Notes: generated from the letters alone by a model not told the origin. A DNA stretch of 64,000 nucleotides from a bacterium (GCA_004563275.1 SFSZ01000004.1:10554-74553), one strand, 5' to 3'. Counted from the stretch's first letter, positions 51,405 to 61,511 are shown. Numbers and translations: made by a program.

Positions 51405-51869
51405 ATGTGTAATAATAATAGAGAACAAGAAGGTAATTGCATTGCTGAAATATTAAAAGTAATTTGCATCTTACAACAAAATGCTTGTCCAGACAATAGT
51501 TTAGATTCATGTGATAGACCAATGTTAGGAGGAGGATCTAGTAATTGCTTAGTATGTAATACTAGACCAATCATGCTTTATACATGTTGTGGTAATGGAG
51601 TGCCAATTAGTATGCCAACAAGTAAAGATGTAACTTGTACTTGCTCAAATACTTCATTAGATAGTTCTTGTGCGGAATGTTCAAATGTATTTAGAGTAGA
51701 AAAACTAGAAGGAAACTGCTGTACATTTAGAGTATTAGTAGCTAATCCAGATCAAACATGCTGTAACAGTCAACCATATCTTTCAACAAATAGCTTCTTT
51801 ACAATGAACTTAAATTGCTGCTGCATGATAAGATGCTTAAATGATTGCTATGTAGATTGTATTTGTTAA
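51405..51869 (+). CDS. cotZ: Cys-rich spore coat protein, CotY/CotZ family
   Basis: 154 residues with about 25 Cys. IAEILKVICILQQNAC near the start, then CLVCNTRPIMLYTCCGNG, then FRVEKLEGNCCTFRVLVANP and the terminal NSFFTMNLNCCCMIRCLNDCYVDCIC match CotY/CotZ of the spore crust/exosporium. These proteins self-assemble through disulfides. ATG 51405 follows AAAGGGTG; an upstream in-frame TTG lacks such a site. Confidence 0.92.
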   Translation: MCNNNREQEGNCIAEILKVICILQQNACPDNSLDSCDRPMLGGGSSNCLVCNTRPIMLYTCCGNGVPISMPTSKDVTCTCSNTSLDSSCAECSNVFRVEKLEGNCCTFRVLVANPDQTCCNSQPYLSTNSFFTMNLNCCCMIRCLNDCYVDCIC

Positions 51870-51871
51870 AT

Positions 51872-51905
51872 AAAAAACTTTTATGATCTTTCATAAAAGT
51901 TTTTT
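51872..51905. terminator. Bidirectional terminator, cotZ/gatD
   Basis: AAAAAACTTTTATGA pairs with TCATAAAAGTTTTTT around a short loop between the convergent genes. Confidence 0.9.
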
Positions 51906-52588
51906 AAATATTCAAAATAAGCTTTATATAAATTAGTATCAGTATCATCATGATATTTTAAATTATTCTTTTCTAAAATATCTTTAACAATCATATCATT
52001 AAATTCTGGATTTCTAATAAGTAGGGGACCAATCACAAAAGTTCCAAAAAAATTAAATTCATGATATCCTTCAAATTCAGATTTAAAATTATCAGCATTT
52101 CCACTAATAACTGCAAATAAATGATTAAAATTATTTTGAACTACATACTTACGATTTTGAAAGCCTATAATAGGGTTTTCAAAATTTTTGTATGCCATAA
52201 AACATTCACCAGTAATTTTTTGAGAAGCCTTAGCATAATAATCAAAGATATCTAAACCCTCAATAGTTTTACCATCGTTTTCAATATACTTACCAAACAT
52301 CAAATAAGAATTACCAGTCGCTATAATATATTTATTTTTCTTAATAAAGCCACTTAATTCCTTTTTATATTTTTTTATATCTTCTAATGCAATATATAAA
52401 TTCTCATCACTACCAGTACCCATATAAATTAAATCATATTTCTTAAAATCAATCTTATCACCACAAGATAATAAATCAATACTTACTTCAATATTTTGAT
52501 TTCTAAAAGAATCTTTTAAAGCCAATATATTACCTTGCTCACCATATTGATTAAGTAAATCATAATATAAATGTAATATCTTAATCAT
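51881..52588 (-). CDS. gatD: GatD-like glutamine amidotransferase lacking catalytic Cys and His
   Basis: 235 residues homologous to GatD, the glutaminase subunit that with MurT amidates lipid II Glu. The frame is collinear: LHLYYDLLNQYGEQGN, MGTGSDENL, and GTFVIGPLLIRNPEFND. In active GatD the nucleophile motif is CGGYQLLGKY; here the aligned stretch is GNSYLMFGKY (Cys to Gly). The catalytic His of HGPLL is Ile (VIGPLL). Glutaminase activity is therefore not expected. It overlaps murT by eight bases. Confidence 0.85.
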   Translation of the reverse strand: MIKILHLYYDLLNQYGEQGNILALKDSFRNQNIEVSIDLLSCGDKIDFKKYDLIYMGTGSDENLYIALEDIKKYKKELSGFIKKNKYIIATGNSYLMFGKYIENDGKTIEGLDIFDYYAKASQKITGECFMAYKNFENPIIGFQNRKYVVQNNFNHLFAVISGNADNFKSEFEGYHEFNFFGTFVIGPLLIRNPEFNDMIVKDILEKNNLKYHDDTDTNLYKAYFEYLKNFYERS

Positions 52589-53915
52589 TATTATCCTCCA
52601 TAAAAATCTTCTTTAAAACTGCAGTCATATCAAAACATACCATTGTAAATATTGTTCCTTCAGTCTTATCTAAATCTTCACTAATATTCTTAATATTATC
52701 AACTATAACTAATTTATCTTCATCAATATTAGCAAGTCTTAATCTTGCATATACATCGTATCTAAATCTACCAATACATAATATTTTATCAATGTTCTTT
52801 AAATCTAATACTTCAAAATCAACATCATATAACCATGAAATATCATTATATTTATATCTTCTAGAAACATTATCAAAACCTAATATAATAGTTTTCTTAC
52901 CCTTATAATTATTAATATAATTTAAAGATTGTAAATAACTTAAATTATTTTCATTTTTAGACTCTAACATATCAACTTCACGATTATGATATTTTAAAGA
53001 TTTTAATCTCTTAGATTCTAAAACCTCATCATTTAAAGCATGAATAATTTTAACTTCTTCCAAACCAATTACTTTACATAAAGAATAAGCTGCTAAAGTA
53101 TAATAAACTGCAAAGAAAACATCCTTGTTTAAATGAATAATATTATCATTAATAACCATTTCTTGTTTTTCTAAATCAACTTTTTCTGCTTTAATATCAA
53201 TATTATTTTTAAAATCACCATTCGGACAACTATAACTACCTAAATGACCATAATGATAAAATTTATAAACTAACTTTTCATGACAAATAGGGCAGTAAGC
53301 TGCATCAACATTATTACTAATAGGTTCTTTTAAGCTATATTTAGTTTTACCAATACCATAAGTAGTAACTTCACCTTTATGTAAATACTTTAATCTATTA
53401 ACAAAAGCATCATCACTATTAATAATTAAATGAGTTTTTTCATCAATAGAATTAAATATTTTATTTAAAATAAACATTGGTTCTCCATTACGAGCAGGTT
53501 GATCTCTAGTAATATTAGTAACAACTAAATGTGTTAAAGTACTCTTACTAAAAGTTTCTTTAATATAAGATTCATCCATCTCTAAAAGAAGAAAATCACA
53601 ATCCATCTTATGACTAAAAACTTTAGTGTTATTTAAAATTAATGTAGTAGTACCATTAACAACATTAGAACCACTCTTATTCCAAACAACTTTATAACCA
53701 TTAACTTCTAAAATATGAGCAATCATACTAGTAGTAGAACCCTTACCAGAAGAACCAGTAACACCTACAACATATTTAGGATATTTAATTTTTTCTAAAA
53801 TATTTTTATCAAACTTTCTAACAATACTAGCGGGAAAAACACTTCCTTCAAATTTAAATAATTTACAAATAAATGTAATAGACTTATTAAGCATAATAAG
53901 CAATGTTAATTTCAT
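52581..53915 (-). CDS. murT: MurT-like lipid II isoglutaminyl synthase subunit
   Basis: 444 residues, Mur-ligase fold. ATP site VGVTGSSGKGSTTSMIAHIL, then LLLEMDESYI and VVTNITRDQPARNGE. The inserted zinc ribbon reads YCPICHEKL..SYSCPNGDF, where the fourth Cys of the usual CPxC is replaced. C-terminal ILGFDNVSRRYKYNDISWLYDVDFE retains the DxSW motif. The substrate loop normally reading KNPAGF-like is changed (ESKNENNLSYLQ). With GatD inactive, the pair may use ammonia directly or do something else. Confidence 0.88.
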   Translation of the reverse strand: MKLTLLIMLNKSITFICKLFKFEGSVFPASIVRKFDKNILEKIKYPKYVVGVTGSSGKGSTTSMIAHILEVNGYKVVWNKSGSNVVNGTTTLILNNTKVFSHKMDCDFLLLEMDESYIKETFSKSTLTHLVVTNITRDQPARNGEPMFILNKIFNSIDEKTHLIINSDDAFVNRLKYLHKGEVTTYGIGKTKYSLKEPISNNVDAAYCPICHEKLVYKFYHYGHLGSYSCPNGDFKNNIDIKAEKVDLEKQEMVINDNIIHLNKDVFFAVYYTLAAYSLCKVIGLEEVKIIHALNDEVLESKRLKSLKYHNREVDMLESKNENNLSYLQSLNYINNYKGKKTIILGFDNVSRRYKYNDISWLYDVDFEVLDLKNIDKILCIGRFRYDVYARLRLANIDEDKLVIVDNIKNISEDLDKTEGTIFTMVCFDMTAVLKKIFMEDNND

Positions 53916-54027
53916 ATAATCACCAATATTATTATATCATAATTTTATAAAATAAAATAAGAATACTAATTGATAAACAAAAAAACAAATGTTATAATTA
54001 TAACGTATAACATAAAGGAGGAATATA

Positions 54028-57000
54028 ATGAAAAGAAATATCAGAATTTCTATGATGTTATTTTCTATATTATTTTTACTTATAGCCTCAATATCAATAT
54101 CTTATAGTTATTTTGTTACTCAAGGTGTTAAAGATGAAAGTGGATCAACTATTGAAGCTCATGGTGCAACCCTTACAATTACATATGAATCAGCTGATAT
54201 AATATTTAAAGAAAAACTTTATCCAAGAGAAGAAGAATGGGCAACTAAAACCTTTACTGTAACTGGAAATAATACCTCTCCATTAAAAATGAATTATTAT
54301 GTTGGAATGGATGTCGAAGCAAGTGACTTTCCAGATGGAGCCTTAACATATACATTAAGTGGAAGTAAAACTGATACTGGAAGTACTTTAGTTCCTGCTG
54401 TTACTGCTGGAACCATTCCTAATGGTAAAAGTAAGGTTTATTTTGGTGTTGGCCAATTTATAAATGGTTATGCTATCCACACATATACATTAAAAATCTT
54501 TTATCCTGATATCGAAGAAAATCAAAACAATGAACAAGGATCATCATATAAAGCTAAATTATTTATTGAAGAAGCTGGTACTGGAGAAATAGTTGATAAG
54601 AGATTAGATAGAATAGAATTAACTACCAACCCAACTAAGACAAAATATATTAAAGGTGAAAACTTCGATCCAACTGGTATGGTAATAACTGCATATTATA
54701 CTGATGGTACACATCAAACAGTTACTAATTATGAATTAATAGACAATGTTAACTTACAAACAGATCAAAATGTCGTTAGACTTTCTTACACAGAAGATTT
54801 AATTACAAGAACAATTGCTATTCCTATTAGAGTAACAAACGATTTAATAAAATTAGAAATAATAACTCCACCAACCAAAACAACATATGTTGCTGGAGAA
54901 GACTTTGATGCATCTAATATGGTAGTTCAAGCAACCTTTGAAGATGGTTCATTAATGGAAGTAAATAATTATACTTTAGCTAATAATTATAATTTAGTTA
55001 AAGGACAAACATATGTAACAGTTCAGTATACTCATGATGGAATAACTAAATCAGTCAAACAAACAATAACTGTTACTAATAAAGTAACTGGAATAATTAT
55101 AACAGTACCACCAACTAAAACATTGTATATTCCAGGACAAACATTTGATTCAACAGGTATGGTAGTATCAGCTATCTATGAAAATGGTGCATCTCAAGCA
55201 ATTACTGGATATACAATTACCGATGGAACAATTGCTGAAGGACAATCTAATGTAACAATATCTTATAAAGATCCAGAAACAAATAAAGTATTTACTACAA
55301 CTCAAAAAATTAAAATAGGTAGTGGGATGCAAAGTTTACAAATAACTACACCACCAACAAAAACAATTTATGCTGTAGGAAGTGATTTTGAACCAGCAGG
55401 TATGGAAGTTAAAGTTAGTTACTCAAACGGTACAAGTAAAGTTATAACCAATTATACAATTGTAAATGGTTTTTCACTAACTGCTAAGCAAACTTCAGTA
55501 AAAATTTCTTATACTGAGCTTGGTGAAACTGTCACTACAACTCAAGCCATAACCGTAGATACCACAGGACCAACTGTAACATTGCATGGTACATTAACAC
55601 AATTATCAAACGCAGCACCAGGTTGGGCAACAAAATATAATGCATCTGGAACTGTTAATGATGTTTCAGGTGTAGAATCAATTTATTATTGTTCAACAAC
55701 ATCAGAGACCTGTAATCCAACAACAAAATATTCAAGTACATCAGAATATTCACTTACTCTTTTAAATGCCTCAGAAGCGACAAGATATTGTGTTCAAGCA
55801 GTCGATAAACTAGGAAATAAATCAGTTATTAAGTGTTCAAACGCTTATAAAGTTGACTCAGAAGCACCAACGGTATCTTCTAAAGTATCATCATCAACTC
55901 AAAACGCTGCTAAAACATGGTATAAATCTATAGCAATACAAGTTAATGCAACTGATGATACTAGTAATATTCAATATATAAAATACTGTTTGACAACATC
56001 AGCATCATGTACACCATCAACAGAAGAATATTCATCAGCTGTTTCATTAAGAGATGGTTCATCAAGTAAAATTTGCTATCAAGCTACCGATAATGCTGGA
56101 AATAAATCATCAATATCTTGTTCTTCTGGATATAATGTAGATGGAACAGCACCAACAGTTACCAATGCAACTCCAACTACAACTTCTGGAAGTAATGGCT
56201 GGTACAAAGCTGTAACTACAAACTTTTCTTTAAGTGAAACAATCTCAGGTATTGCTTCATTAAAATATTGTATAACAAATGAAGAATCTTGTACGCCATC
56301 TAAAGCTTACAGTGTGACATCTGGAACAACAACATTAACATCGTATACGCGATCAATTCCAAATACGTCAACTGCTAGAAGAGTATGTATTCAAGTAACA
56401 GATGTCGCAGATAATGCTTCAGGAGTAGTATGTTCAGATGCATATAAAGTTGATAATAAAGCGCCAGATTTAAAAGGAGCATCAACTTTAGGTACAAAAG
56501 GTAATGGTTGGTATGCTTCAGCTGGTTATAAATATACAATTTCAGATGAACATAGTAGATTAGATTCATTAAAATATTGTACAACAGAAGAAGAATCTTG
56601 TACCCCATCAACAAAGTATACAAATGGTAAATATATGAGTTTAGATAATGGCACTAGATTATGCGTAAATGCTACCGATAAAGCTGGAAATACATCTAAT
56701 ACAAATTGTTCACCAACATATAAAGTAGATTCCACTCCACCAACTGCTTCTTCACTTACAAAAAGTGGAAGCACATTATCTAGCACTGCTACTGATTCCC
56801 AAAGTGGTGTAGATTCTAGTTGCTTAAGTACATCTCCAACAGATTGCTCATCAGGCGTATGGGTAGTGGCTAGTAGTGTAACATCACCATATACAGCAAG
56901 TTATGAAATATCAGAAGCAGGAGAATATTATATTCATTTTCAGGATTCCGTTGGAAATATAAAATATAATACCAATAGTGCCACATTTTCTTGCTCAACA

Positions 57001-57063
57001 GCTTTAAACTCAGCAACATGCAGATGGCTCGATTTTTACAGCCTGGGAAAGTGGAGCAGATAA
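54028..57063 (+). CDS. Large Ig-like surface protein with TasA-like head, truncated by frameshift
   Basis: 1011 residues. A leader (MMLFSILFLLIASISISYSYF) and a TasA-like domain (YPREEEWATKTFTVTGNNTS) match the 36427 protein. Four bacterial Ig-like repeats follow (residues ~195-510; consensus PTKT-Y--G--FD--GM-V-A-Y-DG). Then come about five ~85-residue repeats with GWY, KYC, SCTPST and RLCVNATDKAGN-type motifs carrying paired Cys. The frame ends abruptly as ATCRWLDFYSLGKWSR, but the +1 frame stays open to 57508 and is protein-like, so a frameshift near 57015-57023 has split the gene. No LPXTG is seen. Confidence 0.85.
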   Translation: MKRNIRISMMLFSILFLLIASISISYSYFVTQGVKDESGSTIEAHGATLTITYESADIIFKEKLYPREEEWATKTFTVTGNNTSPLKMNYYVGMDVEASDFPDGALTYTLSGSKTDTGSTLVPAVTAGTIPNGKSKVYFGVGQFINGYAIHTYTLKIFYPDIEENQNNEQGSSYKAKLFIEEAGTGEIVDKRLDRIELTTNPTKTKYIKGENFDPTGMVITAYYTDGTHQTVTNYELIDNVNLQTDQNVVRLSYTEDLITRTIAIPIRVTNDLIKLEIITPPTKTTYVAGEDFDASNMVVQATFEDGSLMEVNNYTLANNYNLVKGQTYVTVQYTHDGITKSVKQTITVTNKVTGIIITVPPTKTLYIPGQTFDSTGMVVSAIYENGASQAITGYTITDGTIAEGQSNVTISYKDPETNKVFTTTQKIKIGSGMQSLQITTPPTKTIYAVGSDFEPAGMEVKVSYSNGTSKVITNYTIVNGFSLTAKQTSVKISYTELGETVTTTQAITVDTTGPTVTLHGTLTQLSNAAPGWATKYNASGTVNDVSGVESIYYCSTTSETCNPTTKYSSTSEYSLTLLNASEATRYCVQAVDKLGNKSVIKCSNAYKVDSEAPTVSSKVSSSTQNAAKTWYKSIAIQVNATDDTSNIQYIKYCLTTSASCTPSTEEYSSAVSLRDGSSSKICYQATDNAGNKSSISCSSGYNVDGTAPTVTNATPTTTSGSNGWYKAVTTNFSLSETISGIASLKYCITNEESCTPSKAYSVTSGTTTLTSYTRSIPNTSTARRVCIQVTDVADNASGVVCSDAYKVDNKAPDLKGASTLGTKGNGWYASAGYKYTISDEHSRLDSLKYCTTEEESCTPSTKYTNGKYMSLDNGTRLCVNATDKAGNTSNTNCSPTYKVDSTPPTASSLTKSGSTLSSTATDSQSGVDSSCLSTSPTDCSSGVWVVASSVTSPYTASYEISEAGEYYIHFQDSVGNIKYNTNSATFSCSTALNSATCRWLDFYSLGKWSR

Positions 57064-57508
57064 TCCAGATAATTATGTCTTTGCTGGATATAATACAAAT
57101 GATCTTCATAACTACGTTGGTCAAGTTAAATATTCTATAAGTAATGTTGCATGTTATTGGAAAATAAAATTTACTTTAGCAGGAACAGATAATACGAATG
57201 ATAAAAAAAATATAGCTCTAACATTAAAAGAAAGTGATGAGTCTGCTTACCATAACTTAAAAGGAAACTATGGTTCAGCAGATCAAAAAGAAAGAGATGC
57301 TACATTTAGAATTGATTCATACAATTATGGATATAATGGATGTGAAAAAGACACAGTATGTTTTAAGAAAATATTAAAGTCAGAAATCAGTTATGGATAT
57401 TTATATCATAACTCTGAAGGATCAAGTTATGATAATGCGATGTCATACTCGTCATTATACGTAGGTGGTGCTGGAGGTTCTTATATTCAATATGGAATTT
57501 TATCATAA
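57023..57508 (+). pseudogene. Frameshifted C-terminal domain of the Ig-like surface protein
   Basis: From 57023 a 161-residue open frame runs without its own start: DGSIFTAWESGADNPDNYVF at the beginning, later FTLAGTDNTNDKKNIALTLK, and an end SSLYVGGAGGSYIQYGILS, stop 57506-57508, directly before a terminator. It is the natural C-terminus of the preceding protein. A 2-base deletion or 1-base insertion near 57015-57023 (no homopolymer there) would explain the break; sequencing error is an alternative. Confidence 0.75.
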
Positions 57509-57533
57509 AAGATTTGATTATTCAAATCTTTTT
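57507..57533 (+). terminator. Terminator after the surface protein
   Basis: AAAGATTTGA pairs with TCAAATCTTT followed by TT, overlapping the stop of the frameshifted tail, which supports that stop as the original gene end. Confidence 0.8.
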
Positions 57534-57599
57534 ATATGCATAAATATTTGAAATATAATCATCTTTATAGTATAATCTTTCTAGAGAATAAGGGATGTT

Positions 57600-58841
57600 A
57601 TGAGAAAAATATATACTGCTTTAGACATTGGGTCTAATTATATTAAATTAATAGTGGGAGAGTTTATTAATAATAAACTTAATATTTTATGTGCTAAAAA
57701 AGGCATCTCAAGAGGATTTTACTTCAATCAAATAACCGATGAAGATAAACTTGTTAAAAGCATTAATGCAGTTTTAGAAGAAGCTGAATTAGAATTAAAT
57801 TTTAAAATTAAAAATGTTATTTTAAATATTCCTACTGATTATAATGAATTTACTGTAACCGATGCAACCAATGAAATAACTAATGAAGAAAAGATAGTTG
57901 AAAGTACTGATATCTTAAAAGTATTACAAGCAAGTAGTTATAATCGTATTAAACCTAATGATGAATTAATTGGAGCTATTCCAATCATGTTCAAAGTAGG
58001 AGATTATGAAACCGAATCACCACTAAATAAAAGAGGAAAAAATATCTCTGTTAAAAGTGTTTTAGTTTCTACGGATAAAAAGAAAGTATATGATTTAGTA
58101 AAATTAATTCAAAAATGTAATTTAGAAGTAGTAGATATAACAACTACGGGAATGACAGATTATTATAATTTTAAAACATCTGAATTAGACAGTAAAAATG
58201 TAATAATTGTAAATTTAGGTGATTCATCAACTAATATAAGTGTGTATAGTAAAGGAATTTATATTAATAATGTTACTTTAGATCAAGGTGGATATGAAAT
58301 AGATAAGTTAATTTCTGAAACTTATAATGTTAGAAGAAAAGATGCAAACTATTTAAAAGAGAATCTATCACTAGCGTCTTTAAAGAATGCTGATGTTTCA
58401 GAAACCTTAACAGTTGTTAATAAATTAGGTGAAGAAATAACTGTAAATCAATATGAACTAACAACTTTAGTAGCTAAAAAGGTTGAAGATATACTAAAAT
58501 TAGTCAAAAAGAACGTAAACCTCTTAACAAAAAAGGAAATTAGTTATATAATTATAACAGGAGGCTTGTCTGAAATTAGAGACCTTAGCATTCCTGTAAA
58601 TAACATATTTGCAACAAAAGGTAGAATAGGAAAAATAAATAATGTAGGAGCAAGAGATAATGCTTATAGTGTATCTCTTGGAATGTTAACTTACTTTAAT
58701 AGTAAATTAGTCTTAAGAAACAAAGATTATTCAACGATTAGTGAATCTGATCTCAATGATTTATGTTCTCATAACTCAAAGGTAGGAATTGCTAGTGATT
58801 CAATATTAGGTAAAGTATTTAGTTATTTTTTCGATAATTAA
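57600..58841 (+). CDS. ftsA: Cell division protein FtsA
   Basis: 413 residues, actin-like membrane tether of the Z-ring. KIYTALDIGSNYIKLIVGEF (phosphate 1), VVDITTTGMTDYY, VIIVNLGDSSTNISVYSKG (phosphate 2), and IIITGGLSEIRDL (adenosine). A C-terminal amphipathic helix (SILGKVFSYFFDN) for membrane binding is intact. The sequence is rather diverged, but adjacency to ftsZ confirms it. Confidence 0.94.
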   Translation: MRKIYTALDIGSNYIKLIVGEFINNKLNILCAKKGISRGFYFNQITDEDKLVKSINAVLEEAELELNFKIKNVILNIPTDYNEFTVTDATNEITNEEKIVESTDILKVLQASSYNRIKPNDELIGAIPIMFKVGDYETESPLNKRGKNISVKSVLVSTDKKKVYDLVKLIQKCNLEVVDITTTGMTDYYNFKTSELDSKNVIIVNLGDSSTNISVYSKGIYINNVTLDQGGYEIDKLISETYNVRRKDANYLKENLSLASLKNADVSETLTVVNKLGEEITVNQYELTTLVAKKVEDILKLVKKNVNLLTKKEISYIIITGGLSEIRDLSIPVNNIFATKGRIGKINNVGARDNAYSVSLGMLTYFNSKLVLRNKDYSTISESDLNDLCSHNSKVGIASDSILGKVFSYFFDN

Positions 58842-58856
58842 AAAGGAGAAAAGATT

Positions 58857-59912
58857 ATGTTTGGATTAGAAATGGATCAAATCGCTAAAATAAAAGTAAT
58901 TGGTGTCGGTGGGGGCGGATGTAATGCCGTTAACCGTATGATTGAATCAGGTGTTAAAGGCGTAGAATTTATAGTCGCAAATACTGATTTACAAGTATTA
59001 AATACATCAAAAGCCAGTAATAAATTACAAATAGGTGTAACAATTACAAATGGACTTGGTGCTGGTGCTAACCCTGAAGTAGGACGCGCTGCTGCTCAAG
59101 AAAGTAAAGAAGAAATTAAAGAAGCTCTTAAAGGAGCCGATATGATATTTGTTACCTGTGGAATGGGTGGTGGAACTGGTACTGGTGCTGCTCCAGTTAT
59201 TGCTGAAATAGCTGAAGACTTAGGAGCTTTAACTGTTGGTATCGTTACAAAACCATTCAGATTCGAAGGTAAAAGAAGAATGGAACAAGCAATTTTAGGT
59301 ATTGAAGAATTAAAAAAACATGTTGATACTTTAATTGTTATTCCAAATGATCGTTTAAGAGAAATAATTGATAAATCAACTCCAATGTTAGATGCATTCA
59401 AAGAAGTAGATAATGTTTTACATAGAGGAGTTCAATCAATCAGTGACCTTATTGCTGTATCAGGTTTAGTAAACTTAGACTTTGCTGATGTTAAAACTGT
59501 CATGGAAAAACGTGGTAGTGCCTTAATTGGTATTGGTTTAGGTGTTGGTGAAAACCGTGCTATTGATGCTGCTAAACAAGCTGTATCAAGCCCATTACTT
59601 GAAACAAGTATTGAAGGTGCAACAGATGCAATTATCAATGTTACTGGTGGTACAAGCTTAACATTATTTGAAGCAGAAGATGCTGCTGAAGTCGTAAGAC
59701 AAAGTAGTAATACTGATATAAATATTATCTTCGGTGCTGTAATTAATGAAAACTTAAATGATGAAGTAATCGTTACTGTAATTGCTACCGGTTTTGAAGA
59801 TGATAAAGAACCACAAACAAACGATGAAACACCACGTGGAAGATATAAAGAACAAACAGATGACAGTGACTTTGATATCCCACCATTCTTAAGAGATAGA
59901 GATAATTTTTAA
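58857..59912 (+). CDS. ftsZ: Cell division protein FtsZ
   Basis: 351 residues, tubulin-like GTPase. [21 protein letters not shown], the tubulin signature [25 protein letters not shown] and the T7 loop [12 protein letters not shown]. The linker is short, and the C-terminal peptide [14 protein letters not shown] binds FtsA and other partners. AAAAGGAG precedes the start. Confidence 0.98.
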   Translation: MFGLEMDQIAKIKVIGVGGGGCNAVNRMIESGVKGVEFIVANTDLQVLNTSKASNKLQIGVTITNGLGAGANPEVGRAAAQESKEEIKEALKGADMIFVTCGMGGGTGTGAAPVIAEIAEDLGALTVGIVTKPFRFEGKRRMEQAILGIEELKKHVDTLIVIPNDRLREIIDKSTPMLDAFKEVDNVLHRGVQSISDLIAVSGLVNLDFADVKTVMEKRGSALIGIGLGVGENRAIDAAKQAVSSPLLETSIEGATDAIINVTGGTSLTLFEAEDAAEVVRQSSNTDINIIFGAVINENLNDEVIVTVIATGFEDDKEPQTNDETPRGRYKEQTDDSDFDIPPFLRDRDNF

Positions 59913-59940
59913 GTCTAACTAAAGTTAGACTTTTTTTTAT
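59912..59940 (+). terminator. ftsZ terminator
   Basis: AAGTCTAAC-TAAA-GTTAGACTT followed by a T run. Confidence 0.9.
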
Positions 59941-59996
59941 GCAATAATCGACACAATTTACTTATCAGATTTTTTATAATATAAAAGGTGATTAAA

Positions 59997-60764
59997 ATGA
60001 CAATATACATAGACATAATCTTACTTATAAACTTTATTATAGATTTATTGTTACTTTTATCAGTTTCATTCTTACTTAAAAGAAGAGCATCACTAACTAG
60101 AATCATTATTTCCTCATCTATTGGTTCCTTATCCACATTATTACTATTTGTTATCCACAATAATTTTCTTCTATTAATATATAAACTTTTAATAAGCATC
60201 ATCATGATTATCATCACCTTTAAATATAATAATTTTCATTATTTTAAAGATAATCTTATATATCTTTATATAATCAGTATAGTTTTAGGTGGAACTATCT
60301 ACTTAATAAATAATCAAATATCTTCAATTAATAATGGTCTTATTTTTACTTCAAATAATTTAAAAATAAATTTATTCTTACTTATAATAATTACTCCCAT
60401 TATTATTTATAAATATCTTAAAACTACTAAAAAATATCAAATAACATATTCTAATTATTATGACATAGACATATATTATAATGATTTATGCATAAAAGGA
60501 ACTGCCTTTTTAGATACTGGTAATAACCTCAAAGATCCATATTTTAAACGTCCTATTATCTTGATTAATAAAGAACTTATTAATGAGCCAGTTAAAACAT
60601 TTTTAGTTCCCTATAGCGTCGTAAATAATCAAAAAGGCTTACTTGAAGTATTTAGTCCTAAAAAAATAATTGTTAATAATAAAAAATGTAAGAAAACATT
60701 ACTAGGACTTTCAGATATCAATATAAATGGTATAAAAATAATCTTAAACAAGGAGGCATTATGA
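59997..60764 (+). CDS. spoIIGA: Sigma-E processing peptidase SpoIIGA
   Basis: 255 residues. Five N-terminal membrane segments (TIYIDIILLINFIIDLLLLLSVSFLL and following) precede an aspartic-protease-like domain with the active motif TAFLDTGNNLKDP and LVPYSVV. It cleaves pro-sigma-E in the mother cell after SpoIIR signalling. ATG 59997 fits AAAGGTG; GTG 59988 lies in that site. It overlaps sigE by four bases. Confidence 0.94.
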   Translation: MTIYIDIILLINFIIDLLLLLSVSFLLKRRASLTRIIISSSIGSLSTLLLFVIHNNFLLLIYKLLISIIMIIITFKYNNFHYFKDNLIYLYIISIVLGGTIYLINNQISSINNGLIFTSNNLKINLFLLIIITPIIIYKYLKTTKKYQITYSNYYDIDIYYNDLCIKGTAFLDTGNNLKDPYFKRPIILINKELINEPVKTFLVPYSVVNNQKGLLEVFSPKKIIVNNKKCKKTLLGLSDININGIKIILNKEAL

Positions 60765-61456
60765 TTAGAAAAATAATCGATTATATCTTTAAATTATTAA
60801 AAATAGACAATACCCTATTATTTGTTGGAAGTACCGATGTCTTACCACCACCATTATCAAAAGAAGAAGAACTAGACTATGTTTTAAAAGCCCGTAATGG
60901 TGATATAGAAGCTCGTAATAAATTAATTGAACATAACTTAAGATTAGTTGTATTCTTAGCCAAAAAATATGAAAGCACTGGTTATGATTTAGAGGATCTA
61001 GTAAGTATTGGCTCAATAGGTCTTATTAAAGGAATTGAAACCTATAAACCAGATAAAAATATTAAACTAGCTACATATTCATCAAGATGTATTGCCAACG
61101 AAATCTTAATGTATATTCGTAAAAATAAAAAAAGAAAAACTGAAGTTAGTCTAGAAGATGCTCTAAATTATGATGCTGAAGGTAATGAACTTCATTTAGA
61201 AGATATTCTCGGAACCGATGATAATATTATCTTTGATGAATTCTCATTTAAACTAGATAAAGAACTTTTAAAACAAGAACTAAAAAACTTAAATGACCGT
61301 GAAAAACAAATCATGACCTTAAGATATGGTTTAAATGAAACTGAAGAATATACTCAAAAAGAAGTAGCAGAAATGCTTGGTATTTCTCAATCTTATATAT
61401 CCAGAATCGAAAAAAAGATTATTAAAAAATTAAAAACTCTCATGGAAATAAATTAA
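60761..61456 (+). CDS. sigE: RNA polymerase sigma-E (mother cell)
   Basis: 231 residues. The N-terminal pro-sequence (MIRKIIDYIFKLLKIDNTLLFVG) is amphipathic and removed by SpoIIGA. Then LPPPLSKEEELDYV, region 2 EHNLRLVVFLAKKYESTGYDLEDLVSIGSIGLIKGIETY, and region 4 LNDREKQIMTLRYGL and EVAEMLGISQSYISRIEKK. Mother-cell control appears complete (SpoIIGA and sigma-E), unlike the spoIIA locus. Confidence 0.97.
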   Translation: MIRKIIDYIFKLLKIDNTLLFVGSTDVLPPPLSKEEELDYVLKARNGDIEARNKLIEHNLRLVVFLAKKYESTGYDLEDLVSIGSIGLIKGIETYKPDKNIKLATYSSRCIANEILMYIRKNKKRKTEVSLEDALNYDAEGNELHLEDILGTDDNIIFDEFSFKLDKELLKQELKNLNDREKQIMTLRYGLNETEEYTQKEVAEMLGISQSYISRIEKKIIKKLKTLMEIN

Positions 61457-61463
61457 TTTGAAT

Positions 61464-61510
61464 AAAAAAAGCTTCATTTTCTCAATATATTTGAGAAAGG
61501 AGCTTTTTTA
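61464..61510 (+). terminator. sigE terminator that also covers the sigG ribosome-binding site
   Basis: AAAAAAAGCT (61464-61473) and TTTCTCAA (61478-61485) pair with TTGAGAAA (61491-61498) and AGCTTTTTT (61501-61509). The ribosome-binding site AGAAAGGAG of sigG (61494-61502) lies inside the 3' arm, so read-through transcripts from spoIIG would be both terminated and translationally masked. Confidence 0.85.
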
Positions 61511-61511
61511 T

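Noticed and set aside
59096..59638. Two minus-strand frames opposite ftsZ
   Set aside because: ftsZ is certain on the plus strand; the frames are antisense by-products.
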